From Dyella jiangningensis (GTDB taxonomy: Bacteria; Pseudomonadota; Gammaproteobacteria; Xanthomonadales; Rhodanobacteraceae): a DNA stretch of 64,000 bases. Shown here in pieces: positions 55,470-64,000 of the stretch; within the stretch, counting starts at the first letter, position 1, and every line of letters begins with the position of its first letter. Both the position numbers and the translations under genes were made by a program. The notes beneath the pieces were generated by a model, which worked only from the letters and a program-made list of their open reading frames with translations, had not been told where the DNA came from and did no database searches. The DNA is taken from the NCBI GenBank assembly GCA_000632805.1, contig CP007444.1, positions 3,894,772 to 3,958,771 on the forward strand, written 5' to 3'.

Positions 55470-55709
55470 TCCCTTCCCCATATTGTTTGTATTGGAAGCT
55501 GCGCCCCCAGCGCAGCCGGACACGGAACGCAAGAAGCTGCGCCAGCCGAGGGACGGCCAGCTCAAGGTCGTCGGTTCCTGAGTGCAGGCGAAGAATGATC
55601 GAGAGAAATTGTTGCGTCATCATGCGACGCAGCATCATGCGTCCTCACCATTCACGGTGGTGAAGAGACGTCGACAACCTGCGTCACACCTTGCGCGAGT
55701 TAAGGCGCC

Positions 55710-56090
55710 CTACTTCGCCTCGCGCGCCATGCAGCCCGCCATGACGGGCGCCGCATTCGCGCCGGCCATGGCGTCGTACAGGTCACCGCGCTCGCCTTTG
55801 GTCCACCACGTGTAGCGACCGGCCATGTACTTCACGCCCGAGGCCGCGATGGTGTCGACGAACAACATCGGCTTGCCCTCCACGGGCAGCAGCGCAAAGC
55901 TCTGGCCCGCATGGCTGTTCCAGTACGTGACGGCGAGCGACTTGCCGCCCTCGCACTGGTACGTGTGAGTCGACGTGGAGGCCACGTCGATGCCTGGTGC
56001 GTGGAAGGTGTCAGCCGTCGCGCACCCGCACAGCAACGAGGCCAGCACGAGGACCGAGAGCACGCGATCGATACCTGTCGACATCAACAT
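55710..56090 (-). CDS. MliC-like lipoprotein (C-type lysozyme inhibitor family)
   Basis: A 126-residue exported lipoprotein: signal MLMSTGIDRVLSVLVLASLL followed by lipobox CGC. The mature part has the MliC features THTYQCEGGKSLAVTYWN and ASGVKYMAGRYTWWTKGERG, where the family has the SG..Y and W.KG segments that block lysozyme. Its end is two bases before the start of the serine hydrolase stop (56093), on the same strand, so the two are probably transcribed together. Exact lysozyme inhibition is inferred from family membership. Confidence 0.82.
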   Translation of the reverse strand: MLMSTGIDRVLSVLVLASLLCGCATADTFHAPGIDVASTSTHTYQCEGGKSLAVTYWNSHAGQSFALLPVEGKPMLFVDTIAASGVKYMAGRYTWWTKGERGDLYDAMAGANAAPVMAGCMAREAK

Positions 56091-56092
56091 GG

Positions 56093-58075
56093 CTACTTCA
56101 CCTCGTCGTAGACATATTCATGCTGGCCGTCGCGCAGGACGAGCTTGCGGCTGGCCGGCGAGCCCGACACCACGAACTCGAAGCCATCGGCACCGGGAGA
56201 GATGGTGACGAAGGAGAGCGAGCCGTCGTCGTTCTTGCGCGACGCCATCTCGCTGTGCCACGCGCCGAAGTTGAACACGGTGGACTTGCCTTCGTGCGTC
56301 ACCTGGATGATGCCCACGGAGGGATTGCGATAACCGCCGGCCAGTTGCGCCGATGCCGCGGCATCCGCCGGCACGGTCAGGCGCTTGCGTTCCGCGGCCA
56401 CCTGGGCCTTCAGCCGCTTCACCCCGGCATCCACGTCGCCCTGCGCCAGCGGGTGGCCGTCGAACAGCACTTCGAGCAATCGTCGCTGGAATGGGCCTCG
56501 GATGAATACACCGGCATCGGCGTTGGTGAGGATCACCGCGCCCACGTCCTGCTCCGGCAGCCAGAGCATGTCGGAATGAAAACCCGTGAGGTCTCCGCCG
56601 TGATGCACCACGGGCACGCCCCAGGTGTTGTCGACCATGAGGCCCATGCCGTAGGTCGCCGTGGTACCCAACGCCACATTGGGCTTGCGGCGTTCCAGCA
56701 GCGTAGCCTTCGATACGTAGCGCGAACCATCCGGCAACGTGCCTTCGGCCAGTTCCATCTGCACGTAGTGCAGCATGTCGTTCACGGCGCTCCAGGCCGC
56801 GCCCGCGGGTCGCGCCGCCCGGATGGAATCGTTGATGCCCATGCCGGCAACAGCCGTATGGCCGTCCACATCCAGTCCGTGTGGCGTGGCGTGGTTGCCC
56901 AGCAGTGCGCGATCGTAGTCAAAGGTCGTCTGCCGCATGTCCAGCGGATCGAACACCTGTTTCTGCATCGCCAGGTCGTAGGCCGCACCCAGTTCCATGT
57001 CGGGATACAGCACATGGCCGCCCATGTAGCCGGCCGCGGCGGCCATCAGGTTCGAATACTGGAACAGCTCGCCGAACTTGCTGGTGGGCTGCATGCCGGC
57101 CAGTGACTTCATCACCGTTTCCGGCGTGGCGTTGCTGCTGTTGAGCACCCATTCCATGTCCTGTCGCGGCATGCCGGTGCAGGCGCAGATCAGGTGGCGG
57201 ACCAGCACCTGTTTCGTGGTGTCGGCATCACCCAGCTTGAATGAAGGCATCACCTTCACCACGGGCGTATCCCAATCGAATTTCTTCTGGTCCACCAGCC
57301 TCGCCAGCATCAGCGTGGTGAGCGCCTTGGTGTTCGATGCGATCATGAACAGCGTGTCGCCATCGATCGGTTCGCGCTTGCCGATCTCGCGCACGCCCAG
57401 GCCGCCGACATACACGACCTTGCCGTGGTCGATCAGACCGAGTGCGACGCCCGGCACGTCATAGGCCTGGCGCGCGCTGTCGACGAAGGCCTTCAAGGTT
57501 TCGATGCGCTGGGCGTCCAGCGGATGCGCCTTCCTGCCTGCGAAGCTCTCGCGCTTGTAGCCTTTGGGTAAAAGGCGATCGGAAATCGCGCGCAGCTGCG
57601 AACTGCGTTTCTCGCCGACCGAAATGGCCACGTCGTAGATCAGCACGGTGAACTGCTTGCCGTGCCGGTAGACGATGGCGAAGACCGATCGCTTGTCGTT
57701 GGCCGACGTCTCGTAGTTGTAGACGCGCACCTGATCCCAGTTGTCGCGTGGCGCGCTGTCGGTGGCAACCTGGAGCGGCCATGTCTTGGCCGGCGCATAG
57801 GCCTTCCAGGCTTCCGCCACCGCCGCGTCCGCATCGGACGCCTGCACATCCACCAGGACCACCTGGGAACCGGGTTCGGGTGGATCGAGCGTGACCTTGT
57901 TGCCGGTGCCATGCATCGTCCAGTCGGACGGAACGACGAATTGCGTACCGGCCGAGGTGGTCCTGGGCGTATCGGCCTTGGCCTTGGCGCCAGCGGCGTC
58001 GGGAGCGGGCGTGAGCGCCGCCGCCGGCATGACCCACGCGAACAGGCCAAGGAATACGAGACATCGCAGCAACAT
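56093..58075 (-). CDS. class C beta-lactamase-fold serine hydrolase with N-terminal beta domain
   Basis: A 660-residue exported hydrolase from the ATG at 58075 (MLLRCLVFLGLFAWVMPAAA). Residues 30-190 form a PsbP/lipoprotein-like domain (DWTMHGTGNKVTLDPPEPGS). The hydrolase domain starts near residue 195: SxxK motif FMIASNTKALTT, Tyr motif FQYSNLMAAAAGYMGG and the HxG-type triad VVHHGGDLTGFH. A beta-barrel tail (LAGGYRNPSVGIIQVTHEGK) ends the protein. This is the DUF3471-containing peptidase/esterase type rather than a true beta-lactamase. Substrate unknown. Directly upstream of the MliC-like gene. Confidence 0.86.
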   Translation of the reverse strand: MLLRCLVFLGLFAWVMPAAALTPAPDAAGAKAKADTPRTTSAGTQFVVPSDWTMHGTGNKVTLDPPEPGSQVVLVDVQASDADAAVAEAWKAYAPAKTWPLQVATDSAPRDNWDQVRVYNYETSANDKRSVFAIVYRHGKQFTVLIYDVAISVGEKRSSQLRAISDRLLPKGYKRESFAGRKAHPLDAQRIETLKAFVDSARQAYDVPGVALGLIDHGKVVYVGGLGVREIGKREPIDGDTLFMIASNTKALTTLMLARLVDQKKFDWDTPVVKVMPSFKLGDADTTKQVLVRHLICACTGMPRQDMEWVLNSSNATPETVMKSLAGMQPTSKFGELFQYSNLMAAAAGYMGGHVLYPDMELGAAYDLAMQKQVFDPLDMRQTTFDYDRALLGNHATPHGLDVDGHTAVAGMGINDSIRAARPAGAAWSAVNDMLHYVQMELAEGTLPDGSRYVSKATLLERRKPNVALGTTATYGMGLMVDNTWGVPVVHHGGDLTGFHSDMLWLPEQDVGAVILTNADAGVFIRGPFQRRLLEVLFDGHPLAQGDVDAGVKRLKAQVAAERKRLTVPADAAASAQLAGGYRNPSVGIIQVTHEGKSTVFNFGAWHSEMASRKNDDGSLSFVTISPGADGFEFVVSGSPASRKLVLRDGQHEYVYDEVK

Positions 58076-58258
58076 GGAGCACCTCGCGGATAGAGGAAAC
58101 GCTCGACTGTCGACTGCGCACACGAACCAGAACCGCTCGCGGCGAAGCCGGTGACGCTGGTGATCCGGGGAGTCTACACAGGTTGGGACGCGCTGCCAGT
58201 GCACCGGCAGTGATGCACGTGGTGACAGAAACGTTGCAGCGATGATTCCGTGCCCTGC

Positions 58259-59050
58259 TCAGGCGGTATCAATTCGCGGCGCTTGCGCAGCGTCATGGTG
58301 CTTGTTCCTGATGCACCAAAGCACGAGCACGGCGAGGATGGCGCAGGCGAGGCGCAACAGGTTGTTGATCCATCCCCAGCCACCGCTTGCGCCAGAAAGA
58401 TCGAAGACGCTCCACGCCGCGTTGAGCGAGCAGTGGAATACCAGGCCGCTCCACAACGTATAGCCATCCAGTGCATCGAGCACCGCGAACACGATGCCGC
58501 CCAGCAACGTCATGCAAAACACCGCGATTGCCTGGTCACTGCCGCGCATGTCGAGCCAGTGCACGGCACCGAAGCAAAGCGCCTGGACGATGCAAGCCAG
58601 CGGCATGGGCCAACCGAGGGCACGACGCGGAAAGATAAAACCGAAGCCGCGAAAGATCAGCTCTTCGGCCAACGGAAACAGCAGCGCGGTGAACAGGAGC
58701 CCATGCAGGTCGAGGTCCGCCGACAGCGCCCCCGAGAGGGCGCTGCTGATCCAGAACGGCAGGGTGCTCAGCAGCACGAGGCACGGTGCGCGCCAGCCGT
58801 GCACGCCCAGACCCAGCAACCGTGCGGGGGAAACGCGCACGTTGCGGGGGCGCAGCACCAAGACTGCCAGCACGACGAGCAGCACGGCGAGCAGGTTGTC
58901 CATGCTCGAACCGGCATACGAGGACAACGGCAAGCCCGGAATCCTGATGCCGACTGCCGCCGCGATGTCGCGCACGGATAGTGCCGTCATCAACACCAGC
59001 GGCACCAGCACACCCTTGGCTACCGCGAGAAAACGGTTCCGTTCCGGCAT
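58259..59050 (-). CDS. CPBP family intramembrane metalloprotease
   Basis: A 263-residue polytopic membrane protein with about eight helices. The CPBP (Abi/CAAX-type) signature FPLAEELIFRGFGFIFPRR carries the EExxxR motif, and a second conserved His occurs in ALCFGAVHWLDM; the third motif is GLVFHCSLNAAWS. Start ATG at 59050 is preceded by the strong site GGGAGGGGAAAG; the in-frame upstream ATG (59089) has no site. Family members cleave prenylated or other membrane substrates and can protect against bacteriocins; the target here is unknown. Confidence 0.88.
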   Translation of the reverse strand: MPERNRFLAVAKGVLVPLVLMTALSVRDIAAAVGIRIPGLPLSSYAGSSMDNLLAVLLVVLAVLVLRPRNVRVSPARLLGLGVHGWRAPCLVLLSTLPFWISSALSGALSADLDLHGLLFTALLFPLAEELIFRGFGFIFPRRALGWPMPLACIVQALCFGAVHWLDMRGSDQAIAVFCMTLLGGIVFAVLDALDGYTLWSGLVFHCSLNAAWSVFDLSGASGGWGWINNLLRLACAILAVLVLWCIRNKHHDAAQAPRIDTA

Positions 59051-59222
59051 GGCTTTCCCCTCCCTGGACGCCTCCAGCGTCGGCCTCACCTTAGCATTGC
59101 CTTAGCCCTTCGTTCGGCAGCTTGCTGCCGCGTAACTGGAACCGTGGCGATCGAAATATTTTTCAGTACGCATTAAGCGCGGCAGCCCGAGCATCGGCCT
59201 CGAACCAACGGAGGTAAGTGTC

Positions 59223-59666
59223 ATGAGCAAGCGCGTGATGGGCAGTCGAGTACTGATGGGTCTTGCGGTCGCCGCCATGGTGGCAGCGCCCATGGTCGCG
59301 TCAGCCCATGATGGCTGGGGGCGCGACAACGGCTATCACCGCGGATGGGATCGCGGTGGCTACCACGACCGTGACGGCTGGCGCCGCGATTACGGGCATC
59401 ACGATGGGCATTGGAGCGGCGGCAGGTGGATCGCCGGTGCGGTGGTGGCCGGTGCCGTGATCGGCCTGGTGCAGAGCGCGATGGCGCCGGCCCCGACCTA
59501 CTACGAGCAGCAGCCGACCGTGGTGTACCAGGACCCGCCGGTGGTCTATCGCCGGCCGGCCACCGTGGTATACGAGCAGCCGCGGACCGTGGTCTACGAG
59601 AATGCGCCGGTGCAACCCGGCACGGTCGTCTACGGCTCGGCCTACGGTGACGACGACGGTGATTGA
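59223..59666 (+). CDS. small secreted His/Gly/Tyr-rich protein
   Basis: A 147-residue protein with a clear signal peptide (GLAVAAMVAAPMVASA) and the site GGAGGTAAGTGTC before ATG at 59223. The mature part is low-complexity: a HDGWGRDNGYHRGWDRGGYH section rich in His, Gly, Arg and Asp, one hydrophobic helix (WIAGAVVAGAVIGLVQSA), then repeated TVVY/PTVVY units (PTVVYQDPPVVYRRPATVVY) up to an acidic end. It resembles short glycine-rich periplasmic proteins sometimes named RcnB-like in proteobacteria. Function is unknown; metal binding by the His-rich part is possible. A terminator follows. Confidence 0.8.
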   Translation: MSKRVMGSRVLMGLAVAAMVAAPMVASAHDGWGRDNGYHRGWDRGGYHDRDGWRRDYGHHDGHWSGGRWIAGAVVAGAVIGLVQSAMAPAPTYYEQQPTVVYQDPPVVYRRPATVVYEQPRTVVYENAPVQPGTVVYGSAYGDDDGD

Positions 59667-59701
59667 TTCCGCCTGAGTGTCTACATGGAAAGATCAGGAG
59701 A

Positions 59702-59724
59702 AGCCCGGCATCCGCCGGGCTTTT
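59702..59724 (+). terminator. terminator after the small secreted protein
   Basis: AGCCCGGC (59702-59709), loop ATCC, GCCGGGCT (59714-59721), then a T-run. It lies between convergent genes; the minus-strand HrpB gene ends at 59762. Confidence 0.75.
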
Positions 59725-59761
59725 CTGCTTCTGTCGTCACAACGATGCCGCGAAGCGCAGC

Positions 59762-62278
59762 TCAGGTGCCGCGCGGCTTGGCGCGATGCGTGGGCGCCGC
59801 CGTCCACGGATCATCCGGCCAGGGATGGCGCGGATAACGCCCTTTGAGTTCCTTCTTCACTTCGGGATACGTGCGCTCCCAGAAGCCCTTGAGGTCCTGC
59901 GTGACCTGGATGGGCCGGCCGGCTGGCGACAGCAGGTGCAGCGTGACCGGAATGCGACCATGGGCGATGCGCGGCGTGTCGGCCAGGCCGAACAACTCCT
60001 GCAGCTTCACGGCCAGCACCGGTGGCTCGCCTTCCGCGTATTCGAGCCGGCGATTCATGCCGCTGGGCACCGTGAGGCTCTCGGGCACCTGCGCATCGAG
60101 CTGGCGACGCTGTTCGTAGTCGAACAGGTTGCCCAGGGCCTGCGAGAGTTCGTCGGTGCCCAAGGCGCCCAGGCTGCGCTTGCCGTTGAGGTACGGCGCC
60201 AGCCAGTCTTCGAGTGATGCCAGCAGTGCGGCGTCCGAGACGTCGGGCAGGCCAAGCTCCGGCATCCATGCCCGCAGCGCCTGCATGCGGGCGCGCAGGC
60301 GATGAGCATGCTCGCTCCACGGCAGGGTGTCGATGCCCTTCGCCCGCACGGCGGCGAGCAATGCGGGCAACGCGTCCTCGGGTTTGACCGGCACGCTGCG
60401 GCGATCAAGCACGATGGCGGCGTAACGCTGCTCTTCGAAGGCTTCGACCGCCTGCCGCTCGTCGTTCCATCGGAGCACGCGCTCGCGGCGAAATTGCGAG
60501 GGATAGTCGCGCTCCAGCACGCGCGGATCGAGCGGCGCGGCGGCGAGCATCAGGCTGTCGCGCGCTTCGAAGCGAATATCGAGCGCCACCAGCCACGGCT
60601 CGCCATGCAAGGCCGTGCTTTCATGCAGGCGCGCGCCGCGCCCGTTAGCGAGGGTGTAGCGCAACGGATTGCTGTCGTCGCGGCGCGCGACGCGATCGGG
60701 GTAGGCGTGCAGCAGCAGGTCGCCCACGGCGTGGCTGTCGGGCACGCCGCTGGCTGCGGTGCGCACGTCAAGTCGACGGCGCCAGCCCTTGCTGGCGTGC
60801 TCGATCGCTGCCAATGCGCCGGCATCGGCACCCGTACGCGCGCCGGCCGTATGGCGATCGCGCCAGGCGTGGAGTGCATTGACGCGTGCGCGAAAGTCAT
60901 CGGTGCGCGCTTGCTCGCCCCTCAAGGGCGAGCGCGCTTCCATCAAGGCGAGCAGGTCCGCGACCAGCGCGCGCAGCTCCGGGGCGGCACGCAGCGCCGC
61001 CGCACCAAGGCGCGGCGTGGCGCCCAGTTCCAGCATCTCGCGGCCCAGTGCCGTGATGCGTCCATCGGTCGCGAGCCCGCCGAGCTGCGTGAGCAGATCC
61101 CGGCCCTGCGCCAGTGCGCCGGCTGGCGGTACATCCAGCCAAGGAAGGTCGACGCCGCTGCCTGCGGTGATGCCCCACGCCGCGAGCTCAAGCGCGAGGC
61201 CGGACAGCTCGGCCTGCATGATTTCCGCGGTGCGCGACGGATCGAGCCGCTTGCTCTGTGGCCACAAGCGGTACGCGGTGCCTTCGGCCACGCGGCCGGC
61301 GCGGCCGGCGCGCTGGTCGGCGGAGGCCTGCGAAATGTTCACCGTTTCCAGCCGCGTGAAACCCGAGTGCGGGTCGAAGCGCGGTTCGCGCGCGAGCCCG
61401 CTGTCCACCACCGATCGGATGCCCGGCAAGGTGACGCTGGATTCGGCGACATTGGTGGCGAGCACGACCCGGCGCATGCCCGGTTCGGCCGGACTCAATG
61501 CCGTTTGCTGCTCGGCCAGCGACAGCTCGCCATGCAGCGCGACGACTTCGACGTCGTCGTCGAGCGACGATTCCAGTATCGCTTGCGTGCGCGCGATCTC
61601 GCGCCGACCCGGCAAAAAAGCAAGGACATCACCGGGGTTTTCCTGCAAGGCCTGGCGCACGACGCGCGCCAGATGATGTTCGATGCTCTCCTGCACGCGC
61701 GCCGGGGGATATGCCACATGCACCGGAAAGCTTCGGCCCGGGCTGCTGATGCGCGGCGCATCCAGCCACTGCGCAATGCGCTCGCCGTCGAGCGTGGCAG
61801 ACATCACCCCGAGGCGCAGATCCGGCCGCAACGTGCCTTGCACGTCGAGCGCCAGCGCGGCGCCGAGGTCGCCGGCGAGATGCCGCTCGTGGAATTCGTC
61901 GAACAGGATCGCACCGATGCCGGTGAGTTCCGGATCATCCTGGATCAGCCGCGTGAGGATGCCTTCGGTCACCACTTCGACGCGCGTGGCCTTGCCCACC
62001 TTGGCCTCGAAGCGGATGCGATAGCCGACCGTGTGACCCACCTCTTCGCCCAGCTGCCGCGCCATGAACTGGGCCGCGGCACGCGCGGCGATACGCCGTG
62101 GCTCGAGCATGAGGATCTTCCCCTCGCCCAGCCACGACTGGTCGAGCAGGGCGAGCGGCACCTGCGTGGTCTTGCCCGCGCCCGGCGGCGCCTCCAGCAC
62201 CAGGCGCGGATGCGCGGCGAGCGAAGCGCGGATCTCCGGCAGCAGCGGAGTGATGGGGAAGGAAGGCAATGCACTCAT
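59762..62278 (-). CDS. hrpB: ATP-dependent RNA helicase HrpB
   Basis: An 838-residue DEAH/RHA-type helicase. Motif I PPGAGKTTQVPLALL, motif II (LFDEFHERHLAGDLG, DEFH), motif III VMSATLDGERI and motif VI DQRAGRAGRVAEGTAYR are present. HrpB_C and the RNA-binding C-terminal domains end around HPWPDDPWTAAPTHRAKPRG, a typical HrpB tail. Cellular role is unsettled even in E. coli; related to RNA processing. Start is the ATG at 62278 (MSALPSFPITP), or 62287. It is in the same direction as the secretin gene upstream, which is 110 bp away. Confidence 0.94.
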   Translation of the reverse strand: MSALPSFPITPLLPEIRASLAAHPRLVLEAPPGAGKTTQVPLALLDQSWLGEGKILMLEPRRIAARAAAQFMARQLGEEVGHTVGYRIRFEAKVGKATRVEVVTEGILTRLIQDDPELTGIGAILFDEFHERHLAGDLGAALALDVQGTLRPDLRLGVMSATLDGERIAQWLDAPRISSPGRSFPVHVAYPPARVQESIEHHLARVVRQALQENPGDVLAFLPGRREIARTQAILESSLDDDVEVVALHGELSLAEQQTALSPAEPGMRRVVLATNVAESSVTLPGIRSVVDSGLAREPRFDPHSGFTRLETVNISQASADQRAGRAGRVAEGTAYRLWPQSKRLDPSRTAEIMQAELSGLALELAAWGITAGSGVDLPWLDVPPAGALAQGRDLLTQLGGLATDGRITALGREMLELGATPRLGAAALRAAPELRALVADLLALMEARSPLRGEQARTDDFRARVNALHAWRDRHTAGARTGADAGALAAIEHASKGWRRRLDVRTAASGVPDSHAVGDLLLHAYPDRVARRDDSNPLRYTLANGRGARLHESTALHGEPWLVALDIRFEARDSLMLAAAPLDPRVLERDYPSQFRRERVLRWNDERQAVEAFEEQRYAAIVLDRRSVPVKPEDALPALLAAVRAKGIDTLPWSEHAHRLRARMQALRAWMPELGLPDVSDAALLASLEDWLAPYLNGKRSLGALGTDELSQALGNLFDYEQRRQLDAQVPESLTVPSGMNRRLEYAEGEPPVLAVKLQELFGLADTPRIAHGRIPVTLHLLSPAGRPIQVTQDLKGFWERTYPEVKKELKGRYPRHPWPDDPWTAAPTHRAKPRGT

Positions 62279-62324
62279 CGCGCCCATGATAACGGCGCGC
62301 CGGCGATGACGAGTGCTGTCCGTA

Positions 62325-62375
62325 CTCCGGCGCTCGCCGGAGCACTTGCGGAAAGGGCGTCACGCCCTTTCCGCA
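62325..62375 (-). terminator. two adjacent hairpins after the secretin gene
   Basis: TGCGGAAAGGGCG (62347-62359) pairs perfectly with CGCCCTTTCCGCA (62363-62375) around TCA, a 13-bp stem. CTCCGGCG (62325-62332) pairs with CGCCGGAG (62335-62342). No U-run follows on the minus strand, so termination may be weak or factor-dependent; RNA stabilisation of the secretin transcript is another role. Confidence 0.4.
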
Positions 62376-62387
62376 GGAGCAACATGT

Positions 62388-64000
62388 TCAATGAGTGGAC
62401 GGTGGCGCCTCGCTCGCGGCACGCAGCGGCGCCAGCGATTCGAACTTGCGCTGGTATTCGTCCGTCACCTGCTTGGCCTCCTCGCTGCTGGTGATGACCC
62501 GCGGCGTGATCAGCACGATGAGCTCGGTACGGTTGCGGTTGTGGTTGGTCGTGCCGAACAGGCGTCCGATGACCGGCACGCGATTGAGGCCGGGAACGCC
62601 GGTATCGGTGTTGCCCTCGTTCTGCTGGATCAGGCCGCCGAGCAGCACGGTCTGCCCGCTCTGCACGGCGATCTGCGTGCCCACCGCGCGCTGCTGGATG
62701 GTGAAGTTGCCCTGCGAGTTGGCAGCGCCGGTCGTATTGCTCACCTGCTGCTGCACGTTGAGGTACACCAGGCCGCCCGGGTTCACGCGCGGCTGCACGT
62801 CGAGGATCACGCCGGTAGGCACGTAGCTCACGCTGCTCGCCGTGGAACCGGTGGTCGTCGCGCCCAGGCCCGTCACGATCGAGGTCTGGTTGATCGGCAC
62901 CTGATCACCGACCTGGATGTGTGCCACCTGGTTGTTCAACACCACCAGCGACGGCGCCGACAGCGTCTTGGTGGTGCCGTTGGTTTCCAATGCACGCACC
63001 GCGACCTGCAGCTTGCTGTTGCCGCTCAGGAACGAATAGAAGAACGGCTCGCCGCCATACTTGTTGCCGCCGCCACCCAGCGCGCCCTGATGGAGCATGC
63101 CGGGATATGCCGAGGTGGCGCCATTGATGTTGCCGCTGCTGTCATAGGTCGGCGTGCTGTTGGCCAGGCCTTGCAGGTACCACTGCACGCCGAACTCCAG
63201 CTGGCCGGTGAGATCCACCTCGAGGATGCGCATCTCGATCTGCACCTGCAGCGGCACATTGTCCAGGCGCTTGATGGCCTGCTCGATCTCGGCCCACTGC
63301 GACGGCCGCGCGCGCACCAGCAACTGGTTGTTGGAATCCACCGAGCCGATGCGGATGCTGCCGTCTTCGGAGGTGTATTGCGCGCCCGCGGCGTTGCTGT
63401 TGCCACCGTTGGCGTTGTTGGCATTGCCGAACGCGCCGGCCGCCCCGCCGCCGGTATTGCCGAAACTGCTGCCCGTGTTGCCGAAGGCATTGCCGGTACC
63501 GCTGGTGCCGCCGGTGGTTCCCAGGCCACCGGCGCTGCCGAAGCCGCCGCCGACGCCATTGACCCCGGTGCTGCTGCCGAAGCTGCCCGCGGTGCTGCCC
63601 ATGCCGCTGGCCGAACCATTGGCATTCTCGTTGCTGCCCAGCGTATTGCTGGTAAGGCCGGGACCGACCTTGCCGTTGTTGGCGCCGCCTGCGCCACCGC
63701 CGTTGGTGTAGATCTGCGCCAGGTACTGCGCCAGGTCCGACGCCTTGATGTTGCGCACGTCGTACACGAACAGGTTGGGCTCGTTGCCGCCGCCGCGATC
63801 GATCTTGGCGACCCAGTCACCGACTTCCTGCAGGTAGTTGGGCTGCGTGCTGATCACCACCAGCGCATTGGTGCGTTCGATCGGGATGAAGCGCAGCATG
63901 CCGGCCAGCGGCGTATCGCCCTTCGGCCCGAAGATCTGGTCGAGCTGCGGCATCAGCTCGGCGACATTGGCGTGCTGCAGGCTGAACACACCCACCGACA
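62388..64000 (-). CDS. gspD: type II secretion system secretin GspD (3' part, start beyond window)
   Basis: The reading frame is open to the window edge, and the first in-window residues (GVFSLQHANVAELMPQLDQI) lie inside an N-domain, so the N-terminus and signal peptide are missing. N-domains include LNYLQEVGDWVAKID-type NxxxL repeats. A Gly/Asn/Ser-rich low-complexity stretch of about 110 residues (from GGGAGGANNGKVGPG to NGGNSNAAGAQY) separates two of them. The secretin core has PLQVQIEMRILEVDLTGQLE and the C-terminal VPVIGRLFGTTNHNRNRTEL and LIVLITPRVI, which are diagnostic. It forms the outer-membrane channel of type II secretion; the remaining gsp genes are expected beyond 64 kb. Confidence 0.9.
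   Translation of the reverse strand, partial: SVGVFSLQHANVAELMPQLDQIFGPKGDTPLAGMLRFIPIERTNALVVISTQPNYLQEVGDWVAKIDRGGGNEPNLFVYDVRNIKASDLAQYLAQIYTNGGGAGGANNGKVGPGLTSNTLGSNENANGSASGMGSTAGSFGSSTGVNGVGGGFGSAGGLGTTGGTSGTGNAFGNTGSSFGNTGGGAAGAFGNANNANGGNSNAAGAQYTSEDGSIRIGSVDSNNQLLVRARPSQWAEIEQAIKRLDNVPLQVQIEMRILEVDLTGQLEFGVQWYLQGLANSTPTYDSSGNINGATSAYPGMLHQGALGGGGNKYGGEPFFYSFLSGNSKLQVAVRALETNGTTKTLSAPSLVVLNNQVAHIQVGDQVPINQTSIVTGLGATTTGSTASSVSYVPTGVILDVQPRVNPGGLVYLNVQQQVSNTTGAANSQGNFTIQQRAVGTQIAVQSGQTVLLGGLIQQNEGNTDTGVPGLNRVPVIGRLFGTTNHNRNRTELIVLITPRVITSSEEAKQVTDEYQRKFESLAPLRAASEAPPSTH

Noticed and set aside
60302..62494. 730-codon plus-strand frame opposite hrpB
   Set aside because: Antisense shadow; minus strand has every DEAH helicase motif in order.

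Overview
The window is GC-rich, densely coded DNA from a Gram-negative bacterium. It most resembles the Xanthomonadales, in the Rhodanobacteraceae (Dyella/Luteibacter/Rhodanobacter-like). The reasons are two large TonB-dependent receptors (one of the Xanthomonas/Caulobacter type), a type II secretin with a Gly/Asn-rich insert, TolC-type efflux operons, and dispersed intergenic palindromes with core TCGCGCACAGGGTGCGCTCC. I saw no rRNA, tRNA, CRISPR array, phage or complete insertion sequence. Taxonomy is inferred from gene families, not from a search.

Layout. 0-2.4 kb: partial membrane protein, class A acid phosphatase, divergent AraC regulator. 2.6-9.0 kb: co-directional module of a beta-helix lipoprotein, a diheme cytochrome lipoprotein, a TonB receptor and an aldehyde dehydrogenase. 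9.1-16.9 kb: FadL-type porin with a candidate PsrA-like operator, YcgL protein, giant membrane-anchored ankyrin protein, KefB/C-type antiporter. 17.0-20.3 kb: two redox/xenobiotic modules, a LysR regulator divergent from carboxymuconolactone decarboxylase-like, DUF4865 and tautomerase genes, then soxR divergent from an ABM monooxygenase over a near-perfect sox box. 20.9-23.6 kb: hemB and an S53 peptidase.

24.5-27.6 kb is the most interesting part. A homologue of the fungal OphMA alpha-N-methyltransferase (borosin RiPP family) is followed by a 104-residue protein that looks like a separate ('split') borosin precursor. Its helical leader resembles Shewanella SonA and is followed by a run of acidic residues and a short hydrophobic tail. 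A TPR-GGDEF protein starts 8 bases later. A fumarylacetoacetate hydrolase pseudogene lies just upstream.

27.6-37.1 kb (minus strand): a two-component system, a TolC-adaptor-RND efflux operon and a GT39 glycosyltransferase. 37.2-40.7 kb: a LysR gene remnant and a YprA/YprB (MrfA/MrfB-like) helicase-exonuclease pair. 40.8-45.7 kb: SGNH hydrolase, RidA protein, alpha/beta hydrolase, two very small ORFs and a gene-poor stretch. 45.7-51 kb: PerM-type transporter, a second tripartite efflux operon (NodT-type channel, EmrA/AaeA-type adaptor, DUF2955 inner-membrane protein) and a K+ channel-like protein. 51-64 kb (mostly minus): UBP zinc finger, prolyl aminopeptidase, large TonB receptor, MliC-like lipoprotein, class C beta-lactamase-fold hydrolase, CPBP protease, a small secreted protein, HrpB helicase, and the 3' part of gspD running off the window.
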